Notes: generated by a model from the letters alone, not told the origin. A DNA stretch of 50,170 bases from CAZPHU01 sp964419255 (GCA_964419255.1 CAYQOU010000029.1:1-50170), one strand, 5' to 3'; positions 1 through 8,349 are shown, numbered from the stretch's first letter. Program-made: numbers and translations.

Positions 1-59
1 GTTGATTTCGGCCGTTTTCTGGGTCCGACCCAGTGTTAAGCCTTAACCTCAACTCATCT

Positions 60-94
60 GGGCGGGGCGAGGTCATTCACCTCTCGTCCCGCCC
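60..94 (-). terminator. GC-rich hairpin downstream of the B12 lipoprotein gene
   Basis: The arms GGGCGGG (60-66) and CCCGCCC (88-94) pair, and the inner CGAGGT/ACCTCTCG parts continue the stem with a small bulge. It lies just past the end of the minus-strand operon. No T-run follows in the minus direction, so it may be only a transcript-end hairpin or a weak terminator. Confidence 0.35.
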
Positions 95-141
95 TGACAT
101 TCCGCTTCGCCGGTCTCTCACCGCTCATCGTCTATCAGCCA

Positions 142-1242
142 TTATTCTTCCGTATCCAGGTACGCTATCGCGTTGGGAGGCATGCCCAGATCGTGGGGGC
201 CGGAAACCAGCGAGTTGTCATCGGGGTCAAAAATCAGCAGTCCCGGAGTCTCCGAGCTGCGGTCGGCGACGTAGAGATATGTGCCATCCGAGGCGAGGCC
301 GGCCATTGCGGCATTATCCACGGAAGATAGCGTCTCAATGATGCTGCCGTCGGAGGGGTCAAAGCAGATGACGGAATTTGACCAGTTTGCGCCGGCTACC
401 ACGGCATATCCCCTCGTATCATCGAAGATAAACACATCCGATACGTCTCCCTCAAGTTCTTCTTCCGTTACCAGCACGCCCTCCGTCTGGTTTGAAGAAA
501 GATCTATCACCTCGATCCCTCCATCCTGGACGCCATATCCTCCGGTGCAGGCTATGTATAGTTTATCGCCGTATAAAGACATCCCCTGAGGGTTTTTCTC
601 GTCAAGGATGATCTCCTCTGTCACATCATCGGTTTGGGCATCTATGACAACCACACTGCTGTTGTCGGTTGCATCATATGAATCATCGAGTTTCTGCAGG
701 CCGATATAGACGTTGCCTCCATAGTACACGGCTGCATCCATGTTCGGAGTACCTGATTCCTCGGGGCAATAGCTTGCCAGGTCAACGTTTTCTCCGGTTT
801 TCTCACCGGTGGCGGGGTTATAGATCACCACATCCGTTGCATCGTACTGAGTTATGTATGCCTTGGTGTTGCTTATGAACGCGATATCATGAATGTTTGT
901 GGCATCGCCGACATTCTCTTCATTATCGACAGTGGTGGGAGAAATGTTTGACCCTGTTATCTTGATAACGGTGTTCTGTGTTTTTTGCAGAATGTAAATA
1001 CTTCCATTGTATGTCTTTATACCATTGTCCGAATCTAACGAGAGAAGATTTGTATATGCAGAATCATTTTCGATATCGTATAAAGCGGTGTTGCCCTCCG
1101 AGTAGTCACTGGATGTATTTACGGATACGATTGATCTGGTTATGTCTGGAGATCCGTTTGACGAGACTGGATCGTCGCATCCTATAAACAAGAGTAGTGT
1201 GCCCAGTCCAAAGACTACAACAAATTTTGCTTTGCATATCAT
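142..1242 (-). CDS. Beta-propeller surface lipoprotein, BtuG-like (YncE-type), probable cobalamin-binding partner
   Basis: The 366-residue product has a lipoprotein signal: a hydrophobic stretch at about residues 7-20, then lipobox LFIGC with the lipidated Cys near residue 22, followed by a Ser/Asn-rich linker. The rest is a run of repeated blades of the YncE/DUF5074 seven-bladed propeller type (repeated V-Y-I-A/G and D-x-D/N-G patterns). It starts 32 bp after the stop of the TonB-dependent receptor, with AAAGGAGC ahead of its ATG, so both are on the transcript that begins with the cobalamin riboswitch. In Bacteroides, BtuG is a propeller lipoprotein that sits on BtuB and captures B12 at the cell surface; the same architecture and regulation here suggest the same role. 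Blade-level homology to BtuG cannot be proven by eye, and general YncE-like folds bind other ligands, so the B12 function rests mainly on context. Confidence 0.75.
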   Translation of the reverse strand: MICKAKFVVVFGLGTLLLFIGCDDPVSSNGSPDITRSIVSVNTSSDYSEGNTALYDIENDSAYTNLLSLDSDNGIKTYNGSIYILQKTQNTVIKITGSNISPTTVDNEENVGDATNIHDIAFISNTKAYITQYDATDVVIYNPATGEKTGENVDLASYCPEESGTPNMDAAVYYGGNVYIGLQKLDDSYDATDNSSVVVIDAQTDDVTEEIILDEKNPQGMSLYGDKLYIACTGGYGVQDGGIEVIDLSSNQTEGVLVTEEELEGDVSDVFIFDDTRGYAVVAGANWSNSVICFDPSDGSIIETLSSVDNAAMAGLASDGTYLYVADRSSETPGLLIFDPDDNSLVSGPHDLGMPPNAIAYLDTEE

Positions 1243-1274
1243 GTGATGCTCCTTTTATGTTTGGTTAATGATTG

Positions 1275-3287
1275 TCACAACGCCAGGCGGCAGCTTAGAT
1301 AATGCATCCGTCCGGGTTTCGGCAGGCGATCGAAAAATTCATGACCTCGAGCTGTATATTCCACCTTGTCCAGATAATTGTCGATTCGATAGGTTACCTC
1401 GATGCCCTCAAAACGTATCAGCGATATGTGCATGTCAAGCGTTACACCGGGATCGATGTAATCTATGTTTTGCGGCCCCAGATAGTAGGGGGAGGAGTAT
1501 GAAAGAGAATGGCCGACCGTGACCCAGGGAAGTGTCAACTGTACTTCACAGTTTTCTTTTATCGCCGGAAGCAACGGCTCTCTCTGACCGTTCCAGTATG
1601 CCTCGTCTGATTCGATAATATTGTGCATGAAAGTAAATCTGTTTGAAAAAATTAGCCATTTCCAGGGGGTAAGCGTCACATCCCATTCTACTCCCGCTCC
1701 ATTAACGGTCTCGATATTTTCCGGAACGAATGTATTTTGTGCCCGGGCGATCCATTTTATTTTGTTAAGCGTTTTTCCGGCATAGCCGATAAGCGATGAT
1801 CGTATCATCGAGCCGTTCCATGAAATACCCGCCTCCCCCTCGATTCGGGTTTCGTTGTCCAGGTCTTCCTTTCCATAAGCCTTATTGCCACGCGCAAACT
1901 TTTCCGTCAGACTTGGGCTGCGATTGTTATATATGCCCGAGAGGGAGAAACTCAGCGCGTGAGGCGTTTCAAACCTGATCTCTGCCTGCATCGACGGATT
2001 ATATCCGGTGACGCTGCGGGGTGAGACATCGTCTAATACATGTAAAGAGATCCCGTTGGTGGAGTCGATATGGTAGGCCAAAGCACCCTTGCATCGAGCG
2101 AATAGTCGATTGGAAAAGGTGAAGGCTGCCTCCATTCCACCTCTGGCGGTCAGTCGGTGTGCGTATGGGTTGATGGATTCAAATTGATCACTCCATAAAT
2201 CCTTTTCCTCATACCCTTCGTATGCTCCCCCCAGCAGCCCCTTTAACGAAACGGATTCGTTGATTCTCCAATCACCTGTTGCCCATGCGCCGGCATAGGG
2301 ATATTCCGATTGGCGCTTCCGTGAGCCTCCGATGAAATATGCTCTTTCTCGCTGAAACAGATTCTCTTTGTATCGCGCGGAAATATTACCTTTAACAAGC
2401 AGTGCGTTGTCCCAAAAGACACCGGTGTACTCTTCCGTCAGCGAAACGGTACGATCACGGCTGTAACCGTCATTGGAATCCGGAGTTTCGTAGTTGAAAA
2501 GGCCGTTGTTTGTCGTGCCGATAGACAGTTGACTTTTAAGCGAGTGCGCGGCGGAATCAAACCGTATCGTGTTTGCATATAACGCATGTATGGAGGTGAA
2601 CTGATGGTTATCTATGGTCTTTTCCTGTTCGTCGCCTGTCTTGTAGCGGGTCGGGTTGTATGTATAGGGGAAATCATTGTCGCTGTGCGCATAGTCAATC
2701 GACAGTCGATGTGAAAAACGGTCGCGAATCGAATTGAGCAACGCGCCTGCTTTCATATATCCGTACGATCCGACTTCCGCTGCACCGGTGACAAATTCGA
2801 AATTTTTGCGGGGATCGGTGCGAAGCTCAATCACTCCACCGGCATTCATTCCGCTTAAGTGAAGCGGGGATGCCGCCGAATACATCGTTATTTCGCTGAT
2901 CTGGTTTAGCGGGATCTTCGACAGGTCAACCGAACCGCCTGATGCACTGTTTAGGGGGAGTCCGTCAAGATAGATATGCACCTGATTGGTGCCGCTGCCT
3001 CGTATCGACATGTCGGTGTATGCACCGAGTCCCCCGGTTCTGTGTATGCTCACGCCGCACAGTGTGTTGAGGACGTCGGCGATATCACTGTGCTTGCCGG
3101 CAAAGTCCTCTGCGGTCAGAGTCCTGGTGGAAACCGCATAAGAGGTGGACCGGCGCCCCACCACCACCATCTTATCCAGGGACTGGACTGAATCTGCACT
3201 ATCGGGGACACTAAAATCACTCCCGGTTCCGTATACCACCCATGAGCAGGCGGCAAGAACCGACACACAAAGACGAAAAATAGACAG
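1275..3287 (-). CDS. btuB: TonB-dependent outer-membrane receptor, BtuB-like (vitamin B12)
   Basis: This is an outer-membrane active transporter of about 670 residues. After the signal peptide it has a plug domain: TLTAEDFAGKHSDIADVL, then SIHRTGGLGAYTDMSIRGSG and the VHIYLDGLPLN motif, then a 22-strand-type barrel with alternating aromatic strands up to the C-terminus. Its length is in the range of BtuB (about 600 residues), shorter than SusC-type receptors. The cobalamin riboswitch just upstream makes B12 or another corrinoid the likely substrate. The first standard start is GTG at 3266, but it would give only part of a signal peptide. In frame upstream, a CTG at 3285-3287 lies five bases after AGGGAGG and adds LSIFRLC, giving a normal basic and hydrophobic signal. 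An in-frame TAG lies just before the ribosome site, so CTG (or GTG 3266) must be the start. Confidence 0.88.
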   Translation of the reverse strand: MSIFRLCVSVLAACSWVVYGTGSDFSVPDSADSVQSLDKMVVVGRRSTSYAVSTRTLTAEDFAGKHSDIADVLNTLCGVSIHRTGGLGAYTDMSIRGSGTNQVHIYLDGLPLNSASGGSVDLSKIPLNQISEITMYSAASPLHLSGMNAGGVIELRTDPRKNFEFVTGAAEVGSYGYMKAGALLNSIRDRFSHRLSIDYAHSDNDFPYTYNPTRYKTGDEQEKTIDNHQFTSIHALYANTIRFDSAAHSLKSQLSIGTTNNGLFNYETPDSNDGYSRDRTVSLTEEYTGVFWDNALLVKGNISARYKENLFQRERAYFIGGSRKRQSEYPYAGAWATGDWRINESVSLKGLLGGAYEGYEEKDLWSDQFESINPYAHRLTARGGMEAAFTFSNRLFARCKGALAYHIDSTNGISLHVLDDVSPRSVTGYNPSMQAEIRFETPHALSFSLSGIYNNRSPSLTEKFARGNKAYGKEDLDNETRIEGEAGISWNGSMIRSSLIGYAGKTLNKIKWIARAQNTFVPENIETVNGAGVEWDVTLTPWKWLIFSNRFTFMHNIIESDEAYWNGQREPLLPAIKENCEVQLTLPWVTVGHSLSYSSPYYLGPQNIDYIDPGVTLDMHISLIRFEGIEVTYRIDNYLDKVEYTARGHEFFDRLPKPGRMHYLSCRLAL

Positions 3288-3337
3288 AAAATCCTCCCTG
3301 AACCTCTACCCATGAAGGTCCGAAAGAAAAGAAAAAG

Positions 3338-3505
3338 CACTCAGGCAGGTCTCCTGGCTCTCCCGGTACTGTCGCCTTCCCATCCCGTATCTGACGGAAC
3401 AGTGGCCTGGATTGACAGCCCCCGGCTACAGGATTTGCAGCCGGCAGAGGGATCACAGTGGCAGGTCCGCTCCGGATTCTCACCGGTATTCCCTGGCACC
3501 CGAGA
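3338..3505 (-). ncRNA. Cobalamin (AdoCbl) riboswitch
   Basis: Read on the minus strand, this leader has the hallmarks of the cobalamin riboswitch: GGGAATACCGGTGAGAATCC at about 3472-3491, then GCGGACCTGCCACTGT, a variable arm, GATGGGAAGGCGACAG, and the B12 box AGCCAGGAGACCTGCC at 3344-3359. It lies about 50 bases upstream of the receptor's ribosome site. The short distance between the B12 box and AGGGAGG (about 3290-3300) suggests control of translation initiation or early termination in response to cobalamin. Confidence 0.96.
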
Positions 3506-3571
3506 TAAAAATTTCAATAAAACATAAATAAGGACAAAAGCAAAAACAAGAGGGGACAAAGGAAAAGCAGT

Positions 3572-3716
3572 AACACGTTTTGGTGCGGCCGCCAGGCTCG
3601 CGATAACACGTTTTCGCGCGGAGGCTGCAAAAGTCCGCAGAGTTTGCGGAGGATCAAAAATCCTTTTTCCTCCGCGTGCTCTGCGGTTCTCGGCGCACTC
3701 TGCGCCAAACACGTTT
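3572..3716. repeat. Intergenic repeat with long imperfect hairpin between btuB leader and clpB
   Basis: The motif AACACGTTTT occurs at 3572-3581 and 3605-3614, with a third partial copy (AACACGTTT) at 3708-3716. Between them is an 18-bp imperfect inverted repeat: 3635-3652 pairs with 3669-3686 (CCTCCGCGTGCTCTGCGG) with three central mismatches and a 16-base loop. A shorter hairpin GGCGC/GCGCC spans 3692-3706. The CTCTGCGG/CTCCGC pattern resembles dispersed non-coding repeats seen in many environmental genomes, but I cannot count copies from one window. It could also end transcription between the two minus-strand units. Confidence 0.6.
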
Positions 3717-3729
3717 CGTTACCCCCTTT

Positions 3730-6309
3730 TTACTCAACCGTAAACGCCAACTCATCCCCCACCGCATCGACCTTGATAGTTTTGCCTTCACTCAGCTTGC
3801 CGCCTATAAGCATCCGGCTGATCGGAGTCTCCAGCTCTCGCTGGATCGCCCGCTTCAGGGGGCGTGCTCCGTAAACCGGATCGAAGCCGGTTTTGGCCAG
3901 AATCTTCTTGGCCGCGGACGTGATGCCGAATCCGATACGCATATCCGACAGACGCCTGCCAAATCGGGTAAGCTGTATGTCCACAATTCCCAACAGATCC
4001 TCTTCGCTCAGCGAATGAAACACCACAATTTCATCCACCCTGTTGAGAAATTCAGGCCTGAAATGCGCCCGAAGATCCCCCATCACCGTGCGCCTGATCG
4101 TCTCATAATCATTGTGGGCACCGTCTGTTATGTGGGCGCTGCCGATATTGCTGGTCATGATGATGATTGTATTTTTGAAATCGACCACATGGCCCTGCGA
4201 ATCGGTGATGCGCCCATCGTCGAGCACCTGCAAAAGCACATTGAACACATCATGATGCGCCTTCTCAATCTCATCGAACAGGATCACCGAATAAGGCTTG
4301 CGTCGCACGGCTTCCGAAAGCTGACCGCCCTCCTCGTAGCCCACATAACCCGGAGGGGCACCGATAAGACGAGCCACCGTATGCTTCTCCATGTATTCCG
4401 ACATGTCAATCCGAATCATGGCATGCTCGTCATCAAAGAGGTTGTGCGCCAGAGCACGGGCCAGCTCGGTTTTACCCACCCCGGTGGGGCCCAGGAAAAT
4501 GAAACTGCCGATAGGACGCTGCGGATCCTTGAGACCGGCACGCGCACGTATCACCGCATCGGCAACCGCATCAACCGCCTGATCCTGCCCGACAACCCGC
4601 TCGTGAAGCTTTTTGTCCAGGGACAGAAGCTTTTCCTTCTCCCCCTGCACAAGCCGGCTGACAGGGATGTGGGTCCAGCGGCTGATTATGCCCGCGATAT
4701 CCTCCTCGTCAACTTCTTCCTTGAGAAGGCGGTTTTCCTCGCCGGCAAGCTTATTCTCCGATTCCTTTATCTCCTGCTCCATCTTTGGTATCTCACCATG
4801 ACGAAGCTGCGCCGCGCGGTTGAGGTCATAGTCGCGCTCGGCCCGCTCCAGCTCCTGACGGGCCTGATCGAGTCTCTCGCGTATCTGCTGAAGCTGCGTC
4901 ACCTTGTTCTTTTCGGTCTCCCACCGGGTTCGCATCTCGTTGACCCGATGCTTTACATCGGCAAGCTCCTGGTTAAGCTTCTGCAGCCGCTCTTTGGAGG
5001 TAGGATCCTTTTCTTTTTTCAGTCCCGCGATCTCTATTTCCATCTGCATCTGACGGCGCATGGCCTCATCCAACTCCACCGGACTGCTGTCCATCTCGGT
5101 GCGAAGCTTGGCGGCAGCCTCATCGACAAGGTCTATGGCCTTATCCGGCAGGAAACGCTCCGAGATGTAGCGGTCCGAAAGAACCGCCGCAGCAACCAGG
5201 GCCGTGTCACGGATCTTTACACCATGGTGTACTTCGTAGCGCTCGCGCAGGCCGCGAAGTATCGAGATGGTATCCTCCACCGTCGGCTGGTCGACCATCA
5301 CTGTCTGGAAACGTCGCTCAAGCGCCTTGTCTTTTTCTATGTGCTTGCGATATTCATCCAGTGTGGTCGCTCCGATACAGTGAAGCTCCCCGCGGGCCAG
5401 CATCGGTTTGAGAAGATTACCCGCATCCATCGCACCCTCCGCCGCTCCGGCTCCGACAACCGTATGAAGCTCATCTATAAAAAGGATAATACTTCCCTGT
5501 GCTTCGGTTACCTCCTTGAGAACCGCCTTGAGGCGTTCCTCGAATTCGCCTCTAAACTTTGCCCCCGCAATCAGTGCGCCCATGTCAAGGGAGACAATCT
5601 GCTTGTTTTTCAGCCCTTCGGGGACATCACCGCGAACAACACGGATCGCCAGACCCTCCACGATCGCGGTCTTTCCCACACCGGGATCGCCGATAAGCAC
5701 CGGGTTGTTTTTGGTACGGCGTGAAAGAATCTGGGTGATTCGCCTGATCTCCTCGTCGCGCCCGATCACCGGATCGAGTTTGCCTTTTTCTGCCATCTCG
5801 GTGAGATTTCGCGAATACTTCTCGAGCGCCTGGAACGTAGATTCCGGATCCTGTGAGGCAACCCGCTGCCGTCCCCGTACACTCTTGAGCCCCTCCATGA
5901 TCTGCGGGGCGGTCAGACCGGCCTGTCGGGCAACATCGCGGCAGCTCTGATCTTTTTCGATCAGTGCGATAAGCAGGTGCTCCACACTCACGAAGTCATC
6001 TTTCATCCGTTGGGCATGTCGCTGGGCCTCTGTCAAAACAGTAGTCAGGCCGCGCGATATATAGGTTTTCTGAGCGCCGGGGCCGCTCACCGACGGAATG
6101 GCCTCCAGCCGCTCGGTCAGAATGCCCTCCACCACGGCGGGGGACACATCTACCTTGTTAAGAAGCGCTGCAACAAGCCCCTCTTCCTGGCGAACCAGGG
6201 CAAGGAAAAGATGCAACGGCTGGATCTCCTGATGGTTGAGTTCGACAGCCAGCGCATTGGCGCTGTTGAGTGCTTCCTGTGATTTTCTGGTTAGTTTTTC
6301 GAGATCCAT
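3730..6309 (-). CDS. clpB: ATP-dependent disaggregase ClpB
   Basis: This Hsp100-family chaperone extracts polypeptides from aggregates together with DnaK in the cytoplasm. The 859 residues show the full order: N-terminal Clp repeat domain (1-145), first AAA+ module with Walker A GDPGVGKT at 207-214 and VVGAGAAEGAMDAGN following the Walker B region, the long coiled-coil middle domain (about 410-530) that separates ClpB from ClpA/C, a second AAA+ module with GPTGVGKT near 605 and the GAPPGYVGYEEGGQL pore loop, and the C-terminal D2-small domain. No ClpP-binding IGF loop is needed in ClpB. Length matches the family (850-870). The start ATG has AGGAG eight bases upstream. It is transcribed away from two hsp20 genes, so the spacer between them is a heat-shock type divergent control region. 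Confidence 0.98.
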   Translation of the reverse strand: MDLEKLTRKSQEALNSANALAVELNHQEIQPLHLFLALVRQEEGLVAALLNKVDVSPAVVEGILTERLEAIPSVSGPGAQKTYISRGLTTVLTEAQRHAQRMKDDFVSVEHLLIALIEKDQSCRDVARQAGLTAPQIMEGLKSVRGRQRVASQDPESTFQALEKYSRNLTEMAEKGKLDPVIGRDEEIRRITQILSRRTKNNPVLIGDPGVGKTAIVEGLAIRVVRGDVPEGLKNKQIVSLDMGALIAGAKFRGEFEERLKAVLKEVTEAQGSIILFIDELHTVVGAGAAEGAMDAGNLLKPMLARGELHCIGATTLDEYRKHIEKDKALERRFQTVMVDQPTVEDTISILRGLRERYEVHHGVKIRDTALVAAAVLSDRYISERFLPDKAIDLVDEAAAKLRTEMDSSPVELDEAMRRQMQMEIEIAGLKKEKDPTSKERLQKLNQELADVKHRVNEMRTRWETEKNKVTQLQQIRERLDQARQELERAERDYDLNRAAQLRHGEIPKMEQEIKESENKLAGEENRLLKEEVDEEDIAGIISRWTHIPVSRLVQGEKEKLLSLDKKLHERVVGQDQAVDAVADAVIRARAGLKDPQRPIGSFIFLGPTGVGKTELARALAHNLFDDEHAMIRIDMSEYMEKHTVARLIGAPPGYVGYEEGGQLSEAVRRKPYSVILFDEIEKAHHDVFNVLLQVLDDGRITDSQGHVVDFKNTIIIMTSNIGSAHITDGAHNDYETIRRTVMGDLRAHFRPEFLNRVDEIVVFHSLSEEDLLGIVDIQLTRFGRRLSDMRIGFGITSAAKKILAKTGFDPVYGARPLKRAIQRELETPISRMLIGGKLSEGKTIKVDAVGDELAFTVE

Positions 6310-6685
6310 AGCCTTTTCTCCTGATCATATCAAACATGTATGCATAGTCAACGTCCGTTAAATTCACCTCGCCACTAACGCAACGGACATGCCAAGGCAA
6401 AAAGCTACGTTTAGAAAAGATAGCTGACATGTGAGACGATATAGACGATGAGGCGTTGTTGTAAATCCAAACAAGTTGTGTTTCACTTTGAAACGGAAGG
6501 GCATATGCCGAATAAAAGCAAAAATTCCGATCGATGAAGATAAACGCAGAGATTTTTCATCGAAACGGGCAGAAATGACTTTTTCCAGCAGTCATCAGAA
6601 ATGGTGTAGTCGACGAAGAGTCATGGCATATGCTTTGCAGATATTATGGGTGCAAATCTGCCAATAATCAATAAGGAGGTCTGTT
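6310..6685. other. Divergent spacer between clpB and hsp20
   Basis: These 376 bases hold no supported gene. On the minus side, AGTCAA (6346-6351) and ATCATA (6324-6329), read as TTGACT and TATGAT 16 bases apart, look like a sigma-70 box pair, but the -10 box touches the clpB ribosome site. GTCCGTT (6353-6359) and AACGGAC (6382-6388) form an inverted repeat with a 22-base spacer that could be an operator. No CIRCE element (TTAGCACTC-N9-GAGTGCTAA) is present. The sigma-54-like site on the plus strand is listed separately. Confidence 0.5.
6624..6639 (+). promoter_or_regulatory. Sigma-54-type (-24/-12) promoter upstream of hsp20
   Basis: TGGCAT-N5-TTGCA fits the RpoN consensus (TGGCAC-N5-TTGCW), with GG at 6625-6626 and GC at 6637-6638 at the right distance. 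The predicted start near 6650 leaves a leader of about 35 bases that includes AAGGAGG (6672-6678) ahead of the first hsp20 gene. An activator binding site was not recognised. Confidence 0.5.
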
Positions 6686-7105
6686 ATGATGTGGAGAATG
6701 GGAAATCCGTGGCGTGAGATGGAAAGAATGCGTCGGGAGCTTGATGATGCCTTTGAGAGGGTGGGCTATGGTCGCAGCTGTCCATCCTTTCCGCTGGTTA
6801 ATCTATACGAGGGCAAGGATGAGCTGACTGTGGTGGCGGAGATGCCGGGGGTATCCAAAGATGATATCACCATCTCGGCAGTGGAGGGGACGCTGACGAT
6901 TTCAGGGAAGCGGCCGGACGGAAGAGAACGGGAGGGACAGACGGTGCTTCGTAGTGAGCGTTGCGGAGGCGATTTCGAAAAGCAGATCAGGATTCCCACC
7001 AAGATCGAAAACGAGAAGATCGAGGCAAGTTTTTCCGATGGTATTCTGAGCATAAAACTGCCTAAAGCCGAGGAGGCCAAGCCGCGTCAGATAAACATCG
7101 TTTAA
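6686..7105 (+). CDS. Small heat-shock protein, Hsp20/alpha-crystallin family (first copy)
   Basis: This is an ATP-independent holdase that binds unfolding proteins in the cytoplasm and hands them to DnaK/ClpB. The 139 residues have a short variable N-terminus rich in Arg/Met/Trp and an alpha-crystallin domain at about 38-130 with VNLYEGKDELTVVAEMPGV, the A-x-x-x-G-x-L type stretch FSDGILSIKLPK, and the IxI-type tail RQINIV that docks neighbouring subunits. AAGGAGG lies seven bases before the ATG. It forms an operon with the next hsp20 gene (39-bp gap) and stands back to back with clpB, its functional partner. Confidence 0.96.
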   Translation: MMWRMGNPWREMERMRRELDDAFERVGYGRSCPSFPLVNLYEGKDELTVVAEMPGVSKDDITISAVEGTLTISGKRPDGREREGQTVLRSERCGGDFEKQIRIPTKIENEKIEASFSDGILSIKLPKAEEAKPRQINIV

Positions 7106-7144
7106 CTATAAGATACTAAAGAGTCGAGAATAAAGGAGGAAAGT

Positions 7145-7543
7145 ATGGCGGACGAATTAAGCAAGAGAGAAAAAACAGAAGTAACCAGTACATCGGCCGA
7201 GCAGTTGATCGATGCGGCAAACGCATATTCACCGGATGTAGATATCTATGACGACAAGAACGGCTTGACTTTTGTGATGGATGTGCCCGGCGTAAAGAAG
7301 GGTGATGTACGAATAGAGGTGGATGAAAACAACGTGTTCTCGGTGCGTGCGAAGTCATCCTTTTCCGAGCCGCAGAACCTTGTCGCACAGGAATTTCGCT
7401 CCGGTGACTACTACCGTGCATTTACGATCAGCGACGATTTCGACAAAGGAATGATAAAGGCGACTCTCGAAAACGGCGTTTTGGAGATCTATGTCCCTCG
7501 TCGCGAGGAAGTAAAGCCGCATAAGGTTGAGATCAGTGCATGA
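7145..7543 (+). CDS. Small heat-shock protein, Hsp20/alpha-crystallin family (second copy)
   Basis: The 132-residue paralogue of the preceding gene has a different N-terminus (charged, without the Met/Arg/Trp start) and a crystallin domain at about 33-125: VDIYDDKNGLTFVMDVPGV, KGDVRIEVDENN and the LENGVLEIYVP stretch, with the tail HKVEISA. AAAGGAGGAAAGT precedes its ATG. Tandem hsp20 genes of diverged sequence often form mixed oligomers; that is only an inference here. A strong terminator follows. Confidence 0.95.
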   Translation: MADELSKREKTEVTSTSAEQLIDAANAYSPDVDIYDDKNGLTFVMDVPGVKKGDVRIEVDENNVFSVRAKSSFSEPQNLVAQEFRSGDYYRAFTISDDFDKGMIKATLENGVLEIYVPRREEVKPHKVEISA

Positions 7544-7569
7544 CCATGAGATAAAAGAAATTGAGATAC

Positions 7570-7597
7570 AAGCGGGGGTTTGCCCCGCTTTTGTTTT
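7570..7597 (+). terminator. Rho-independent terminator of the hsp20 operon
   Basis: A perfect 8-bp stem, AAGCGGGG (7570-7577) and CCCCGCTT (7583-7590), has the loop GTTTG and is followed by TTGTTTTTTA. It lies 27 bases after the second hsp20 stop. Confidence 0.95.
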
Positions 7598-7607
7598 TTA
7601 TACCCGA

Positions 7608-7700
7608 GGTGAGCGGTTCTGGGGAGATGATTCGCACAATCCCTTGAGTGCCTTGTGCCCCAGGAAATCGTGCGAATCGCCGGAGAGAATCGCTCATTTA
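7608..7700. repeat. Dispersed palindromic intergenic repeat, copy A
   Basis: The segment contains GAGCGGTTCTG (from about 7612), CGCACAATCCCTT (from about 7633) and GTGCGAATCGCC (7670-7681) followed by AGAGAATCGCTCATTT. The first two blocks match the element at 37408-37501, and the last matches 22171-22200 and the inner part of 42572-42625. Short inverted arms (CGCAC/GTGCG) suggest a hairpin. It ends about 30 bases before the lipoprotein gene. Confidence 0.6.
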
Positions 7701-7728
7701 AAGTTCCTGAAATAACCGGAGGTAAACT

Positions 7729-8349
7729 TTGGCAGAAAAAAAGCTCTTGAAGATGTTTATAACCTTCGGCTTAGCGGCTGTTCTTTCGTGTAAAGGGGAC
7801 CAAACCCCGCAGGCTGAGAGAGATGCCGCAAGTGTTGAGGAAAAACAAACGGTGGTAGCCGATACTCTGATGGTCTACCAGCCTTACCAGAAGGAAGGGA
7901 CGACGCATTACAAGGCTATGGCTCTGAGCGATCATCATTCCCCGTCCGGCCGCCGGCAGGCGCTGATGGCTATCGGTAAACAGTTATCACAAACATATTT
8001 CGGAGCGTATGGAAATCGGCACACCGACATCTCCTTTTCAGTGGACACAATTATAAAGCTATGTGCCAATACCCGATGCCTTCATATAGGGCTGATATCC
8101 ATTCATGATCCGGACAGCGTCTTGTTTTCAACATTCTTTCAGGGAAGTACCGGTGGCCGGGCGACCTATAACACGCTGACCGCCTCCTTTCTTCAGCCAC
8201 AGATGAATCCGCCCCTGCTGGATGCGGTGGCCTTTACAATCGATGGAAGATTCTTCCCCGAAATGAGCCATATCGATCTTTCGGGAATCCAGGTAGTAAG
8301 GAATCTGTCCCCCAGGATGCATCGTGAGTTGCTTCAAAGAAATCGATGA
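7729..8349 (+). CDS. Lipoprotein of unknown function
   Basis: I do not recognise this 206-residue protein. It starts with TTG at 7729, six bases after GGAGGT, which gives MAEKKLLKMF, a hydrophobic stretch and lipobox AVLSC, so it should be an envelope lipoprotein. A charged, low-complexity linker (about 27-45) follows, then a globular part with Cys at two places (KLCANTRC near 108-113) that could form a disulfide. It stands alone, convergent with the MFS gene. No known domain could be named. Confidence 0.75.
   Translation: MAEKKLLKMFITFGLAAVLSCKGDQTPQAERDAASVEEKQTVVADTLMVYQPYQKEGTTHYKAMALSDHHSPSGRRQALMAIGKQLSQTYFGAYGNRHTDISFSVDTIIKLCANTRCLHIGLISIHDPDSVLFSTFFQGSTGGRATYNTLTASFLQPQMNPPLLDAVAFTIDGRFFPEMSHIDLSGIQVVRNLSPRMHRELLQRNR

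Noticed and set aside
3676..5724. A 682-codon open frame on the plus strand
   Set aside because: It lies wholly antisense to clpB, has no recognisable domain and a composition expected from the complement of a codon-biased gene; clpB is certain.
6324..6351. TTGACT-N16-TATGAT as a sigma-70 promoter for clpB
   Set aside because: The predicted start would fall inside the AGGAG ribosome site, leaving no usable leader; it was kept only as a note in the spacer entry.
6430..6685. CIRCE/HrcA operator upstream of the heat-shock genes
   Set aside because: No TTAGCACTC-N9-GAGTGCTAA-like inverted repeat was found in the spacer.
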